A stretch of DNA of 29,750 nt from NCBI GenBank assembly GCA_002297415.1, contig DBKZ01000010.1:1-29750 (forward strand), in the 5' to 3' direction. The notes below the pieces were generated by a model. That model was not told where the DNA came from. It did no database searches and saw only the letters and a list, made by a program, of their open reading frames with translations. The DNA comes from Ruminococcaceae bacterium UBA737. GTDB lineage: Bacteria > Bacillota > Clostridia > Oscillospirales > Acutalibacteraceae. Shown here in pieces: positions 7,625 through 15,478 of the stretch. How positions within the stretch are numbered: the stretch's first letter is position 1; each line of letters starts with the position of its first letter. A program made the translations under genes and the position numbers.

Positions 7625-9019
7625 TTGTCTGAAAAAAATAAAGGCTATGTTGAACAGGTAATGGGTCCTGTTGTCGATGTAAAATTCGAACAGAATTCCC
7701 TGCCTGCAATAAATAACGCTCTTACAGTGCCGGTCGGCGACAGAACGCTTACCGTTGAGGTTGCCCAGCATGTCGGCGATAATACCGTTCGCTGTATCGC
7801 AATGGCCTCTACGGACGGCTTAAAAAGAGGCACAGAGGTCACCGATACGGGTAAGGCAATAAGCGTCCCCGTAGGCAGAGAGACTTTAGGCAGAATTTTC
7901 AATGTTCTCGGAGAAACCGTTGATAACGGCGAGCCGGTTAAAACAGCCGAGCGCTGGGATATCCACAGAAATCCCCCCGAGTATGATGAGCTTGCCGCTT
8001 CAACCGAAATTCTTGAAACAGGAATTAAGGTTATAGACCTTATCTGCCCCTATTCAAAAGGCGGAAAAATCGGTCTGTTCGGCGGCGCGGGCGTCGGAAA
8101 AACAGTTCTTATTATGGAGCTTATCAATAATATCGCTAAGGAACACGGCGGTCTTTCTGTGTTTACAGGCGTCGGCGAGCGTACAAGAGAGGGTAATGAC
8201 CTTTATAATGAGATGAAGCAGTCGGGTGTTCTTTCAAATACCGCCCTTGTTTACGGTCAGATGAACGAGCCCCCGGGAGCCAGAATGCGTGTAGGTCTTT
8301 CGGGACTTACAATGGCTGAATATTTCCGCGATACCGAGGGACAGGATGTTCTTCTGTTTATAGATAATATCTTCAGATTTACTCAGGCAGGAAGCGAGGT
8401 TTCGGCACTTCTCGGAAGAATGCCGTCCGCCGTAGGCTATCAGCCGACGCTGGCTAACGAAATGGGCGCTCTGCAGGAAAGAATTACTTCAACTAAAAAA
8501 GGCTCGATAACCTCCGTTCAGGCGGTTTATGTCCCTGCGGACGACCTTACCGACCCTGCCCCTGCAACTACCTTTGCCCATTTGGACGCTACGACCGTTC
8601 TTTCCCGTGATATTGCGTCTCAGGGTATTTATCCTGCCGTTGATCCGCTTGAATCAACAAGCCGTATTCTTTCTCCCGAAATCCTCGGCGAGGAGCATTA
8701 TGCGGTCGCAAGAGAGGTTCAAAGAATTTTGCAGCGCTATAATGAGCTTATGGATATTATCGCAATCATGGGTATGGATGAGCTTTCCGATGAGGATAAA
8801 TTAACCGTTTCAAGGGCAAGAAAAATTCAGAGATTTTTGTCTCAGCCCTTCCATGTTTCCGAGAAATTCACGGGAATTGAGGGTACCTATGTTCCCTTAA
8901 GCGAGACCATCCGCGGATTTAAGGAAATAATCGAGGGTAAGCATGACGACCTGCCCGAATCGGCATTCCTCTTTGTCGGAACTATAGACGAGGCTGTCGC
9001 AAAGGCAAAGAAGGGATAA
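7625..9019 (+). CDS. atpD: F0F1 ATP synthase subunit beta
   Basis: The catalytic F1 subunit. The Walker A motif GGAGVGKT is at 153-160 and the catalytic glutamate/arginine loop GERTREG at 184-190; the DELSEED-type lever appears as DELSDED. Full length at 464 residues. The start is TTG at 7625, supported by a strong AGGAGG (7611-7616) 8 nt upstream. Three genes of this operon (atpB, atpG, atpD) start with TTG. Confidence 0.98.
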   Translation: MSEKNKGYVEQVMGPVVDVKFEQNSLPAINNALTVPVGDRTLTVEVAQHVGDNTVRCIAMASTDGLKRGTEVTDTGKAISVPVGRETLGRIFNVLGETVDNGEPVKTAERWDIHRNPPEYDELAASTEILETGIKVIDLICPYSKGGKIGLFGGAGVGKTVLIMELINNIAKEHGGLSVFTGVGERTREGNDLYNEMKQSGVLSNTALVYGQMNEPPGARMRVGLSGLTMAEYFRDTEGQDVLLFIDNIFRFTQAGSEVSALLGRMPSAVGYQPTLANEMGALQERITSTKKGSITSVQAVYVPADDLTDPAPATTFAHLDATTVLSRDIASQGIYPAVDPLESTSRILSPEILGEEHYAVAREVQRILQRYNELMDIIAIMGMDELSDEDKLTVSRARKIQRFLSQPFHVSEKFTGIEGTYVPLSETIRGFKEIIEGKHDDLPESAFLFVGTIDEAVAKAKKG

Positions 9020-9022
9020 GCT

Positions 9023-9283
9023 ATGAATACCTTTAAGCTTACTGTTTCAACGCCCGACGGCAATGCTTTTTGCGGCGATGCGGCGGATTTGTCGCTTCGC
9101 GGAACCGAGGGCGACCTTGCGGTTATGGCAGGCCATATTCCTTTTGCTACCGCCACTAAAGAAGGCGAATGCAGTATCACTCTTGAGGACGGAACCGTGA
9201 AAAAGGCGCGCGTAGGCACAGGAATTCTTACTGTTTCAAAGGATGAAACAGTCCTCCTTACCGGAAGCTTTGAATTTGAATAA
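9023..9283 (+). CDS. atpC: F0F1 ATP synthase epsilon subunit, beta-sandwich domain only
   Basis: The epsilon subunit binds gamma at the foot of the rotor. This 86-residue protein covers only the N-terminal beta-sandwich: it starts MNTFKLTVSTPDG, includes EGDLAVMAGHIPF, and ends after VLLTGSFEFE. The usual bacterial protein is about 130-140 residues with a C-terminal helical hairpin that can extend and inhibit ATP hydrolysis, and in some species binds ATP. Here the stop is followed at once by TAA/AT-rich sequence and the operon hairpin, so there is no room for, or remnant of, the helical domain. This looks like a natural short form rather than a frameshift. It lies 3 nt after atpD. Confidence 0.93.
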   Translation: MNTFKLTVSTPDGNAFCGDAADLSLRGTEGDLAVMAGHIPFATATKEGECSITLEDGTVKKARVGTGILTVSKDETVLLTGSFEFE

Positions 9284-9295
9284 TAAATAAAAAAG

Positions 9296-9338
9296 GTTCC
9301 CCTCTGTTTTTCGGTTTCATCGAAAAACAGAGGGGAAC
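9296..9338. terminator. Shared terminator between atpC and the PAP2 gene
   Basis: A perfect 18-bp inverted repeat (9296-9313 and 9321-9338) with a 7-nt loop between converging genes. Read on the minus strand it is followed by a strong T6 run (from 9290-9295); on the plus strand the T tract is weaker (GTCGTTTT). Confidence 0.85.
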
Positions 9339-9352
9339 TGTCGTTTTAGATG

Positions 9353-9916
9353 CTATACATTAGCTGAATTCTTTTTATCTGATTTTATCCTTTTTATCTT
9401 GCTGTCGCACTTATTGACGATAAATACCGCAAGAAATCCGAATGCGGTTCCGAGCAGTGCTCCTGTAAGAACATCGGTGGGATAATGAACATAAAGATAA
9501 AGTCTTGAAAAAGCTATAAATACCGCAAGAATAAGCGCGGGAATTCCAAGCTTTTTATGTTTTATCATAAGAACGCTTGCGCATTCAAAGGATGCAAGCG
9601 TATGCCCTGACGGAAACGAATAGTCCGAAAGCTTTTTAACAAGCAGCTTAAATCCCGTGTTAATATCGTAGGGTCTTGTTCTTGCAATCAGATTTTTAAG
9701 TAAACCGTTGCCGAAAATAAGTCCCAATAAAAGAGCACAACCCATGGTAATACCCGTTTTTCGGGTTTTCGGAATTATTATGAAAAGCACCGCTAACGCA
9801 ATCCAGAAAATTCCGCCGTCTCCGAATAAAGAAATTATCGGCATTAAAAAATCAAAAAATTTGCAGGCTAATTTGTCCTGTATAAAATCAAGAATTCTAA
9901 TTTCAAATTCATTCAT
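9353..9916 (-). CDS. PAP2-family lipid phosphatase
   Basis: An integral membrane phosphatase of the PAP2 / undecaprenyl-pyrophosphate phosphatase-like superfamily. All three active-site motifs are visible: KNLIARTRP (residues 74-82), PSGH (102-105) and SRLYLYVHYPTD (137-148), among about five membrane helices; length is 187 residues. I chose the ATG at 9916 because GGGAGAAA precedes it; an upstream in-frame start at 9946 lies well inside the preceding gene. The gene overlaps the 3' end of that gene by 8 nt, so it is the last gene of a three-gene unit. The substrate cannot be read from sequence. Given the neighbouring glycosyltransferase fusion, recycling of a polyprenyl carrier is a reasonable inference. 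Confidence 0.9.
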   Translation of the reverse strand: MNEFEIRILDFIQDKLACKFFDFLMPIISLFGDGGIFWIALAVLFIIIPKTRKTGITMGCALLLGLIFGNGLLKNLIARTRPYDINTGFKLLVKKLSDYSFPSGHTLASFECASVLMIKHKKLGIPALILAVFIAFSRLYLYVHYPTDVLTGALLGTAFGFLAVFIVNKCDSKIKRIKSDKKNSANV

Positions 9917-10982
9917 TTGCGTTTTCTCCCACACTTTGCATGTCAATAATGCTCATACGGTTGTTTTCAAAAGAGACAAAAATATTCTTGTCGAAATTGT
10001 CCCTGTATTCCTTGCTTCCTAATTTCAGCACCTGCTCGAATCTTACTCTTACGCTGAAAAGCGACTCCGAAAAGGAATAAAACTCACCGGTGACAACATT
10101 TTCAAAATCATAAGAATCATGCTCCCATGCAAATATAACAAGACTTGTTTTTAAATTCTGATAAAATTCGGTGTTCGGCATCAGGTATGCCGCAACCTGA
10201 GAAAACCTTTTATCGTTCTGCATGTAAGCCGCATAAGTTTTTGAAGCCTCTAAAGCAAAATTTGTAATTCTTTCGCCGAAATCGCTCGAATAAGAGCTTA
10301 TAACATTGTAAACTCCGCTTTCGTTTTTTATTTCAAGCTCGGTTTTATCCTTGTATGCCTTGATTTCGGGATTAGGGCTTATAAGCCTGTCAAGCCTTGC
10401 CGTCTGCTTTTTGTTTTTGATTTTCGCCGTTATGCTTTCGGGAAGCTTTGGCAAAGCGTCGTCGGTGCGGTCACTTTTTTTAAGCTTTATTCCGTTAACG
10501 GTTAAATCCTCGTCGGAGCTGAGCTTAATCGTTGCCGTTTTGTAAAAGCTGTCGGCAAATGCCGATTTTTTAACAGCGTACCCGTAATGTCCGAAAAAGG
10601 TCTTATTCTTGTTCTTTACAAGATAAACCGATAAAAAAGTATTGTCGTCGGCTTTTATATTGTAAGCGAAATCGTATCCCTTTTCTTTTTTCCCCGAGGT
10701 TGAAAGGGTGATTTTTTTATTTTCGGTAAAGCTTTTAACCGCTTTGCTTACCGATTTTTCGGTTTCATAGTCCGAAAAATCAAGCGCGCAGTCGGCTTTC
10801 ATTGCGCCGACAGTTCCGCTGTCTATGTATTTTGAAATAACGCCCTTAGCTACCACTTCGGGACGGGTGCTTTCATAATCCTTAAGCCAGCCGTAAAAAT
10901 AAATGCCGGATACTAAAAGCAAGGCTCCGAAGGCGATAAGAATTCCGAAATAGATTTTATAGAATTTTGATTTTTCTTTCAA
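9909..10982 (-). CDS. Membrane-anchored extracytoplasmic protein, unknown function
   Basis: No family recognised. The 357-residue protein has a short basic N-terminus, one membrane helix (about 9-30) and an otherwise soluble, Lys/Ser/Asp-rich extracytoplasmic part. Around residues 45-110 the pattern (a helical VVAKGVISKYIDSGT, then CALDFSDYE, then polar strands) suggests an NTF2-like or similar small alpha/beta module, and the rest looks beta-rich; this is shape only. It starts at TTG 10982 with GGAGG 8 nt before it, just after the stop of the upstream glycosyltransferase fusion, and overlaps the PAP2 gene. It may be an accessory or binding subunit of that pathway. Confidence 0.75.
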   Translation of the reverse strand: MKEKSKFYKIYFGILIAFGALLLVSGIYFYGWLKDYESTRPEVVAKGVISKYIDSGTVGAMKADCALDFSDYETEKSVSKAVKSFTENKKITLSTSGKKEKGYDFAYNIKADDNTFLSVYLVKNKNKTFFGHYGYAVKKSAFADSFYKTATIKLSSDEDLTVNGIKLKKSDRTDDALPKLPESITAKIKNKKQTARLDRLISPNPEIKAYKDKTELEIKNESGVYNVISSYSSDFGERITNFALEASKTYAAYMQNDKRFSQVAAYLMPNTEFYQNLKTSLVIFAWEHDSYDFENVVTGEFYSFSESLFSVRVRFEQVLKLGSKEYRDNFDKNIFVSFENNRMSIIDMQSVGENANE

Positions 10983-10985
10983 TTC

Positions 10986-13139
10986 TTATTCCTCCGTCAC
11001 AATAAAGAATGTCGGTATGGTTCTCGGTGCTACAAATGCCTTGTAACGGTTTACAAGCCCTTTTTGCTGAAAGCTGTCAAGAGAGGCCTTGTCTAAGCCG
11101 TATTTTGTTTGATAATCCTTGTAATAAAGCATTGCTGAAGAGCCGCCGTCAAGCATGCCTGCGCTTACAGCCTTGTATTTCACCATTATGTCGATAACAT
11201 CGTTTCTTGTAGCTCCTATGCTGTCGGCGCTTCTGCCGTCGGTCACAAGCAGTATAACCGTTCCGTCCGCTCTCTGTCCTATGGCGGTGCGCTGGGCGGT
11301 TCCGGTGTTTGAATCTCCGTAATAAAGCTTGATATCGTCGCCGTTTTGCGAAATCAAAACATTTCCCGTCTGGAAGCATACTGCGTCTCTGATCCCTAAT
11401 TTGTCTGCTTCCGCCTTGCTTACCGAGTCACGGCAAATAAGTCGGTCATTTTTGTCAAAGCCCATAAAGGTGCGCCTTAAGCCGTCGTTCCATACGCATT
11501 TTCCGAATGAATATGTCAGTCCCATAGGTGCGGCACCCGAGCCATTTCCGCCGATATCGGAAAATTCTCCGCCGTTGACAGCCGCAAGACAGCTGTATTT
11601 TCCTACAATGTCAAATATTGATTTTCCAACAGTCGCCCCCTCGAAATTTTCCGAGGAAACTCCGACCTTAACCCTTTTCGGGTCTTTTATAAGACATACA
11701 TAAGCCTTGAATTTTGATTCCTTTAAAAATTCAAGCTTAACGCCGTTGTCGCTGTCCGCCCATTCGCCGCCGTCATCCGAAGCGTTGTAATCGTCCGCCT
11801 TTACAACATCGGTCGAAATCGTTTCGGAAGCCTTCATAATATCCTTGACGGATTTTTTCGATAAAAATAGATAGGGAACCCATTTTGTCGCGCTTGCCTG
11901 CTCGGCTGAAATAACCAGCATGTTTTTAAGCGATTCGCTCGGTCCGTGGGTTATCATAATGCACGCTGTAATAACCGTGATAAGTAGCGCTGCAAGAGCC
12001 GTTCCGAGACTTAAAAGAATTCTGCCGATAACTCTTTTTAAGGTGAGCTTTTCAGGCTCCTTAGAAAATTTTTCCATAAGCTTTTTTCTCCTGTCAGTAA
12101 ATACCCAACAGTTCTGAATTCTGTAGCTTATAAAGAAAAGAACGGTATCCACTATCATTTTTAATATTGTGCAAGCAAAAGACCCTGCTGTAAAAATACT
12201 TTTAAGAATAGTTACAATAAGTGCCGAAACAAGCATCTGAGGGACTGCGAGCGCATAGTACTTTAAAAACGAATTCTGATTTTTTTCAGCTCCGAATACC
12301 TTTTGTTTGTTAATAATGTAATTTGTAAAGGAAGAAACAGCCCTTGCAAGCACCGTCGCCGCAAGAACGGTCGCAGTGCCGAGCGAGGGGGATAAAGCTC
12401 TGCTTAAAATATAGAATAAAACAATGTCGATAACAGTCGAAATCGCGGAGCTCATAAAAAACGATAAAATAAAATGATAGATTCTGACAGAATCCCTTAT
12501 CGGTCTGAAATGGGAGGACGCATTTTCCTCAAGATAAACCGTGCTTATTTTAACCTCTTTAAAGTTTATTCCTTTTCGGCTTAAAACAAGGAGCATATTT
12601 GTCTCGTATTCAAATCTTTCGCCCTTGATTTTTATAAGCTCGCTTAAAACCGAGCGGGGGAATGCCCTAAGCCCCGTCTGAGTGTCGGATACCGAAATTC
12701 CGCAAAGAGCTTTAAATACAAGCGAGGTTGTTTTGTTGCCGAAGCTGCTTCTTTTCGGCACATCTTTTCCCGAGAAATCTCTGCAGCCGAGAATAACAGC
12801 TTCGCTGTTTTTTTCGAGTGCCTCGGCGCATTTCAGCGCGTCCTCAGGCGTGTGCTGACCGTCTCCGTCAACCGTTATAACACCCTCAGCGTCGGGAATA
12901 TTTTCAAGTATGTAATTAAAAGCGGTTTTAAGCGCGGCGCCTTTTCCTAAATTTGTTTTATGGGTTAAAACAGTTATGCTTTCATTCTCTTTAGGAAAAT
13001 AAATTTTATGCCCGCTGTCGCTTCCGTCGTCAACAAGAAGAATGTGCCTAAATCCGATTTTCAGCATTCCCTCAACGGTATTTTTAAGCTTCTTATCGGG
13101 ATTCAGCGAGGGAATAACTATATAAATATTATCCTGCAT
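10986..13139 (-). CDS. Fusion: GT2 glycosyltransferase, GtrA membrane domain, phosphodiester glycosidase
   Basis: A 717-residue protein with three functional parts. Residues 1-215 are a GT2 domain of the polyprenyl-phosphate sugar synthase type (VDDGS 36-40, DGDGQH 91-96, DTQTGLRAF 152-160). Residues about 222-348 are a GtrA-like domain with four membrane helices, a family linked to movement of lipid-linked sugars. A basic loop (348-370) and a fifth helix (about 372-397) follow. Residues about 470-716 resemble the phosphodiester glycosidase (NAGPA) family, with AAVNGGEFS, TAIGQRADGTVILLVTDGRS and GMLDGGSSAML. Positive-inside topology puts GT2 in the cytosol and the glycosidase outside. GT2-GtrA fusions are common; the added NAGPA part is unusual. 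It starts at an ATG with an AAGGAGAG ribosome binding site and heads the three-gene unit. The sugar and lipid are unknown. Confidence 0.88.
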   Translation of the reverse strand: MQDNIYIVIPSLNPDKKLKNTVEGMLKIGFRHILLVDDGSDSGHKIYFPKENESITVLTHKTNLGKGAALKTAFNYILENIPDAEGVITVDGDGQHTPEDALKCAEALEKNSEAVILGCRDFSGKDVPKRSSFGNKTTSLVFKALCGISVSDTQTGLRAFPRSVLSELIKIKGERFEYETNMLLVLSRKGINFKEVKISTVYLEENASSHFRPIRDSVRIYHFILSFFMSSAISTVIDIVLFYILSRALSPSLGTATVLAATVLARAVSSFTNYIINKQKVFGAEKNQNSFLKYYALAVPQMLVSALIVTILKSIFTAGSFACTILKMIVDTVLFFISYRIQNCWVFTDRRKKLMEKFSKEPEKLTLKRVIGRILLSLGTALAALLITVITACIMITHGPSESLKNMLVISAEQASATKWVPYLFLSKKSVKDIMKASETISTDVVKADDYNASDDGGEWADSDNGVKLEFLKESKFKAYVCLIKDPKRVKVGVSSENFEGATVGKSIFDIVGKYSCLAAVNGGEFSDIGGNGSGAAPMGLTYSFGKCVWNDGLRRTFMGFDKNDRLICRDSVSKAEADKLGIRDAVCFQTGNVLISQNGDDIKLYYGDSNTGTAQRTAIGQRADGTVILLVTDGRSADSIGATRNDVIDIMVKYKAVSAGMLDGGSSAMLYYKDYQTKYGLDKASLDSFQQKGLVNRYKAFVAPRTIPTFFIVTEE

Positions 13140-13178
13140 AAAATAATCTCTCCTTGTTTCAAACGCACTAATTTACAT

Positions 13179-13205
13179 TTTATAGTTATATTGCCGCAAT
13201 ATCAA
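13179..13205 (-). promoter_or_regulatory. Possible promoter of the GT2-GtrA-glycosidase operon
   Basis: On the minus strand TTGATA (13205-13200) and TATAAA (13184-13179) are spaced by 15 bp, which is short, about 40 bp before the start codon. It is the best candidate in this AT-rich gap. Confidence 0.4.
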
Positions 13206-13226
13206 GTAAAAATTTTGTAATAAAAT

Positions 13227-13248
13227 GCCGCATTAAATGAAATGCGGC
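13227..13248 (-). terminator. Terminator after the mutarotase-like gene
   Basis: A perfect 8-bp stem (GCCGCATT at 13227-13234, AATGCGGC at 13241-13248) with a 6-nt loop. On the minus strand it is followed by ATTTTATT, a modest T tract. Confidence 0.6.
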
Positions 13249-13268
13249 TGAGTCTGTAGGTTTATTTT

Positions 13269-14201
13269 TTAAAGCTTTTCAAAAAGATTGTCTATGGATT
13301 CGTCGCTTTCAAAGTCGATTTCGCAGGGCTTTTTGTAAAGCGACCAGCGCTCGGTGTGCTCAGTCTCCTGCGCCGTTTCGACAACTTTTAACTCGCTTAA
13401 GGATTCGATTTCCAAAAAGCCCTCGTTTGTATAGGTCTCAAAGGAGCAGTTGTTGTCGGGATATGTTCCGTCGGGATGGTTTGTCTCAAAGCTTTTTGAG
13501 AAAATGTCGCCGCCGAGAACATAGTAAACCGTTCCGCAGTTAAGGTCAAAGCCGAGCTTTAATGAATCGGTGTTATTCGGATTTTGCTTTAAGGTAACAT
13601 ATTTTCTGCCGAAATAAAGCCTTTCGTCGTTAAGCTTTGTGTAGGGCCAAACGGAAATGTTTCTGTTTGCAAGAAGCCCCGTGTTGTTAGTGTTCATCGG
13701 AACAATAAGCGTTCCGTTTTTAGCGGAAACCGTAAGTCCCCATACAGCAAAGCGCTTAGCTTCCTCGCCTATGTTCTTAACGCGCATTTTAACTAACATA
13801 TTAGCGTCGTCATCGTCCATAACAAGCTCTAAGGTAACCTTTATTCCGATTGCTCTTTGCTCCTTAGGCGAGAATACCGCTCCGTTTTCGGTAACCTCAT
13901 ATTCAACCTTTGAATCGTCGGGATAATAGGTCTCGGGATAGCTTTCGGGCGAAAGCCAGATACGGTGTCCGCCGAAGTTGTTCCATGCCTTGCCCTTGCC
14001 GAATAAAGCCTCGTATTTTTCGTCGGTTTTCGGCTCGAAATTAGAGGTGTCGTCATTCATAAAATTCTGACCGTCTAAGTATCCGAAGCGGATAATTCTC
14101 GGTCCTACATCTAAGGTGACATAAGCGCTTATCACTCCGTTTGACAGACTTAAAACCCTTCCGTAATTTTTGTAGCTTTCAAGCTCTTCAATTTTAATCA
14201 T
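13269..14201 (-). CDS. Mutarotase-like carbohydrate-binding-fold protein (DUF4380-like)
   Basis: A 310-residue soluble, beta-strand-rich protein without a signal peptide. The segments TLDVGPRIIRFG (about 29-40) and FGGHRIWLSPESYP (about 76-89) resemble the galactose-mutarotase-like superfamily, nearest in my recollection to DUF4380; I cannot confirm the family without a search. No catalytic set is certain, though the conserved GGHR and PE residues would be candidates for sugar contact. It starts at ATG 14201, 2 nt after the tmcAL stop, with an AAGGGAGAA ribosome binding site inside the end of tmcAL, so the two genes are co-transcribed. A role in sugar recognition or epimerisation is only inferred from the fold. 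Confidence 0.75.
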   Translation of the reverse strand: MIKIEELESYKNYGRVLSLSNGVISAYVTLDVGPRIIRFGYLDGQNFMNDDTSNFEPKTDEKYEALFGKGKAWNNFGGHRIWLSPESYPETYYPDDSKVEYEVTENGAVFSPKEQRAIGIKVTLELVMDDDDANMLVKMRVKNIGEEAKRFAVWGLTVSAKNGTLIVPMNTNNTGLLANRNISVWPYTKLNDERLYFGRKYVTLKQNPNNTDSLKLGFDLNCGTVYYVLGGDIFSKSFETNHPDGTYPDNNCSFETYTNEGFLEIESLSELKVVETAQETEHTERWSLYKKPCEIDFESDESIDNLFEKL

Positions 14202-14203
14202 TT

Positions 14204-15370
14204 TTATTCTCCCTTGTAAATTTTATATTTATATTCAAGTCCGCATTCATGCGGATTTTTGAATGTAAGCGCGTAAAGGTCGGCGGCTTTCGCTTCAAGA
14301 CCGAATACCTTTTTGCAGTTTCTGTTAAGCTTTTCGATATCGGCGGCTTTTGAAAGCACGGGACAGTCGGGCTTTTCCTCAAAAGGCTTTTTAACGGTTT
14401 TTTCGTTAAAGCCGAGTATCCTTAAATACGGCGGCTCCTTTAAAAAGAACTCATTGTCAAGCCCTAAAAACGCCGATAATATAAGCCTTCTTATCCGAGC
14501 TAAGGTGTATCTTTTGCTTTTAAGATTTCCCGTAAGCTCGCTTATTGTCCCCGATTTTTTAACAGCGGCAAAAAATAATCTGTCAAGCCCCTCTGAAATA
14601 TCGGGGAGAGCCGAAAAATAATCGGCGTCCTTTTCTCTTAAAACCGCCAAAATCGCTCTTTCAAGCAGTCTTTCGTCTGCAAAAGGCGTGCTTAATAAGA
14701 AATGCGAGCTTTCGGGCATTGCGGCTTTTGCGGAATTTATATCGCCGGAAATTATTAAATCCCTTATCTGAGAGCCGCTTTTAAATTCGTGCTCTGTTTT
14801 TTCGTCATGGTTTGCACCGAATCTTTTAATACATTCAAATTTTAAATCATATCCCGATTTTTTTGCGGCTATAATATATTCGATTCCTAAATTATCATTC
14901 GGATTTGATAAAAGCTTAAAATCCGCTCCGAGAGCCTTTGCGGCATTTTCCCTCGCTTTTGCAAAGGTCACGCCCTTTTTTAATTCCGATTTAACTAAGA
15001 AATTAAAATCCTCGCTTAAAAGTATTTCTGAGGTAAGATAAAGCCTTTCTATATCTGCGCTTTCGCTCCCGAAAACGATTTTTTTGCACCCCGCTCTTTT
15101 TAGCTGGGTTACGGCGCCTAAGGCAAAATTCTGCGCTGTAGACATCGCCCAAGAAACGGGTAGCTCCAAAACAATGTCCGCACCCGAATCTATAGCCGCT
15201 TTTGCCCGAAGCGCTTTCGGATAAATCGCAATACTGCCTCGCTGAACGAAATTTCCGCTCATTGCAATAACGGCGGTATCTCCCGAATTTTTTACATGGT
15301 CGATTATAAATTTGTGTCCCAAATGCAGGGGATTGAATTCCGCAATTATACCCGTTCTCAGAAAGTTCAC
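14204..15370 (-). CDS. tmcAL: tRNA(Met) cytidine acetate ligase (TmcAL, YlbM family)
   Basis: The family activates acetate with ATP to acetyl-adenylate and transfers the acetyl group to the wobble cytidine of elongator tRNA(Met), giving ac4C34. The 388-residue protein opens with the nucleotidyltransferase-like GIIAEFNPLHLGH, including the HxGH motif (16-19), then SGNFVQRG (39-46) and FGSES; these match the family and the length is typical. The start is read as GTG at 15370, which gives the conserved N-terminus, but no clear Shine-Dalgarno precedes it, so translation may be weak. It is divergent from acetate kinase, whose reaction interconverts acetate and acetyl phosphate. Confidence 0.92.
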   Translation of the reverse strand: MNFLRTGIIAEFNPLHLGHKFIIDHVKNSGDTAVIAMSGNFVQRGSIAIYPKALRAKAAIDSGADIVLELPVSWAMSTAQNFALGAVTQLKRAGCKKIVFGSESADIERLYLTSEILLSEDFNFLVKSELKKGVTFAKARENAAKALGADFKLLSNPNDNLGIEYIIAAKKSGYDLKFECIKRFGANHDEKTEHEFKSGSQIRDLIISGDINSAKAAMPESSHFLLSTPFADERLLERAILAVLREKDADYFSALPDISEGLDRLFFAAVKKSGTISELTGNLKSKRYTLARIRRLILSAFLGLDNEFFLKEPPYLRILGFNEKTVKKPFEEKPDCPVLSKAADIEKLNRNCKKVFGLEAKAADLYALTFKNPHECGLEYKYKIYKGE

Positions 15371-15389
15371 CGCTTTTAATAAAATGTAC

Positions 15390-15418
15390 TTGAAAAATAG
15401 AGTAAAATACTATATTAT
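15390..15418 (+). promoter_or_regulatory. Promoter of ackA
   Basis: TTGAAA at 15390-15395 and TATTAT at 15413-15418 with a 17-bp spacer. The predicted transcription start is near 15425, about 54 nt before ackA. Confidence 0.75.
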
Positions 15419-15425
15419 ATATATT

Positions 15426-15454
15426 AGTCTATCATAATCTTATGAACTTTTCAA
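15426..15454 (-). promoter_or_regulatory. Promoter of tmcAL, interlocked with the ackA promoter
   Basis: On the minus strand TTGAAA (15454-15449) and TAGACT (15431-15426) with a 17-bp spacer. The predicted start is near 15419, i.e. inside or beside the ackA -10 region. A TATAAT on the minus strand at 15420-15415 is an alternative -10. Confidence 0.55.
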
Positions 15455-15478
15455 CAATTATTAACGGGGGATTTGTAA

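Noticed and set aside
11329..11703. A 124-codon plus-strand frame within the glycosyltransferase fusion
   Set aside because: Antisense to the glycosidase domain, whose conserved motifs are all in the minus-strand frame.
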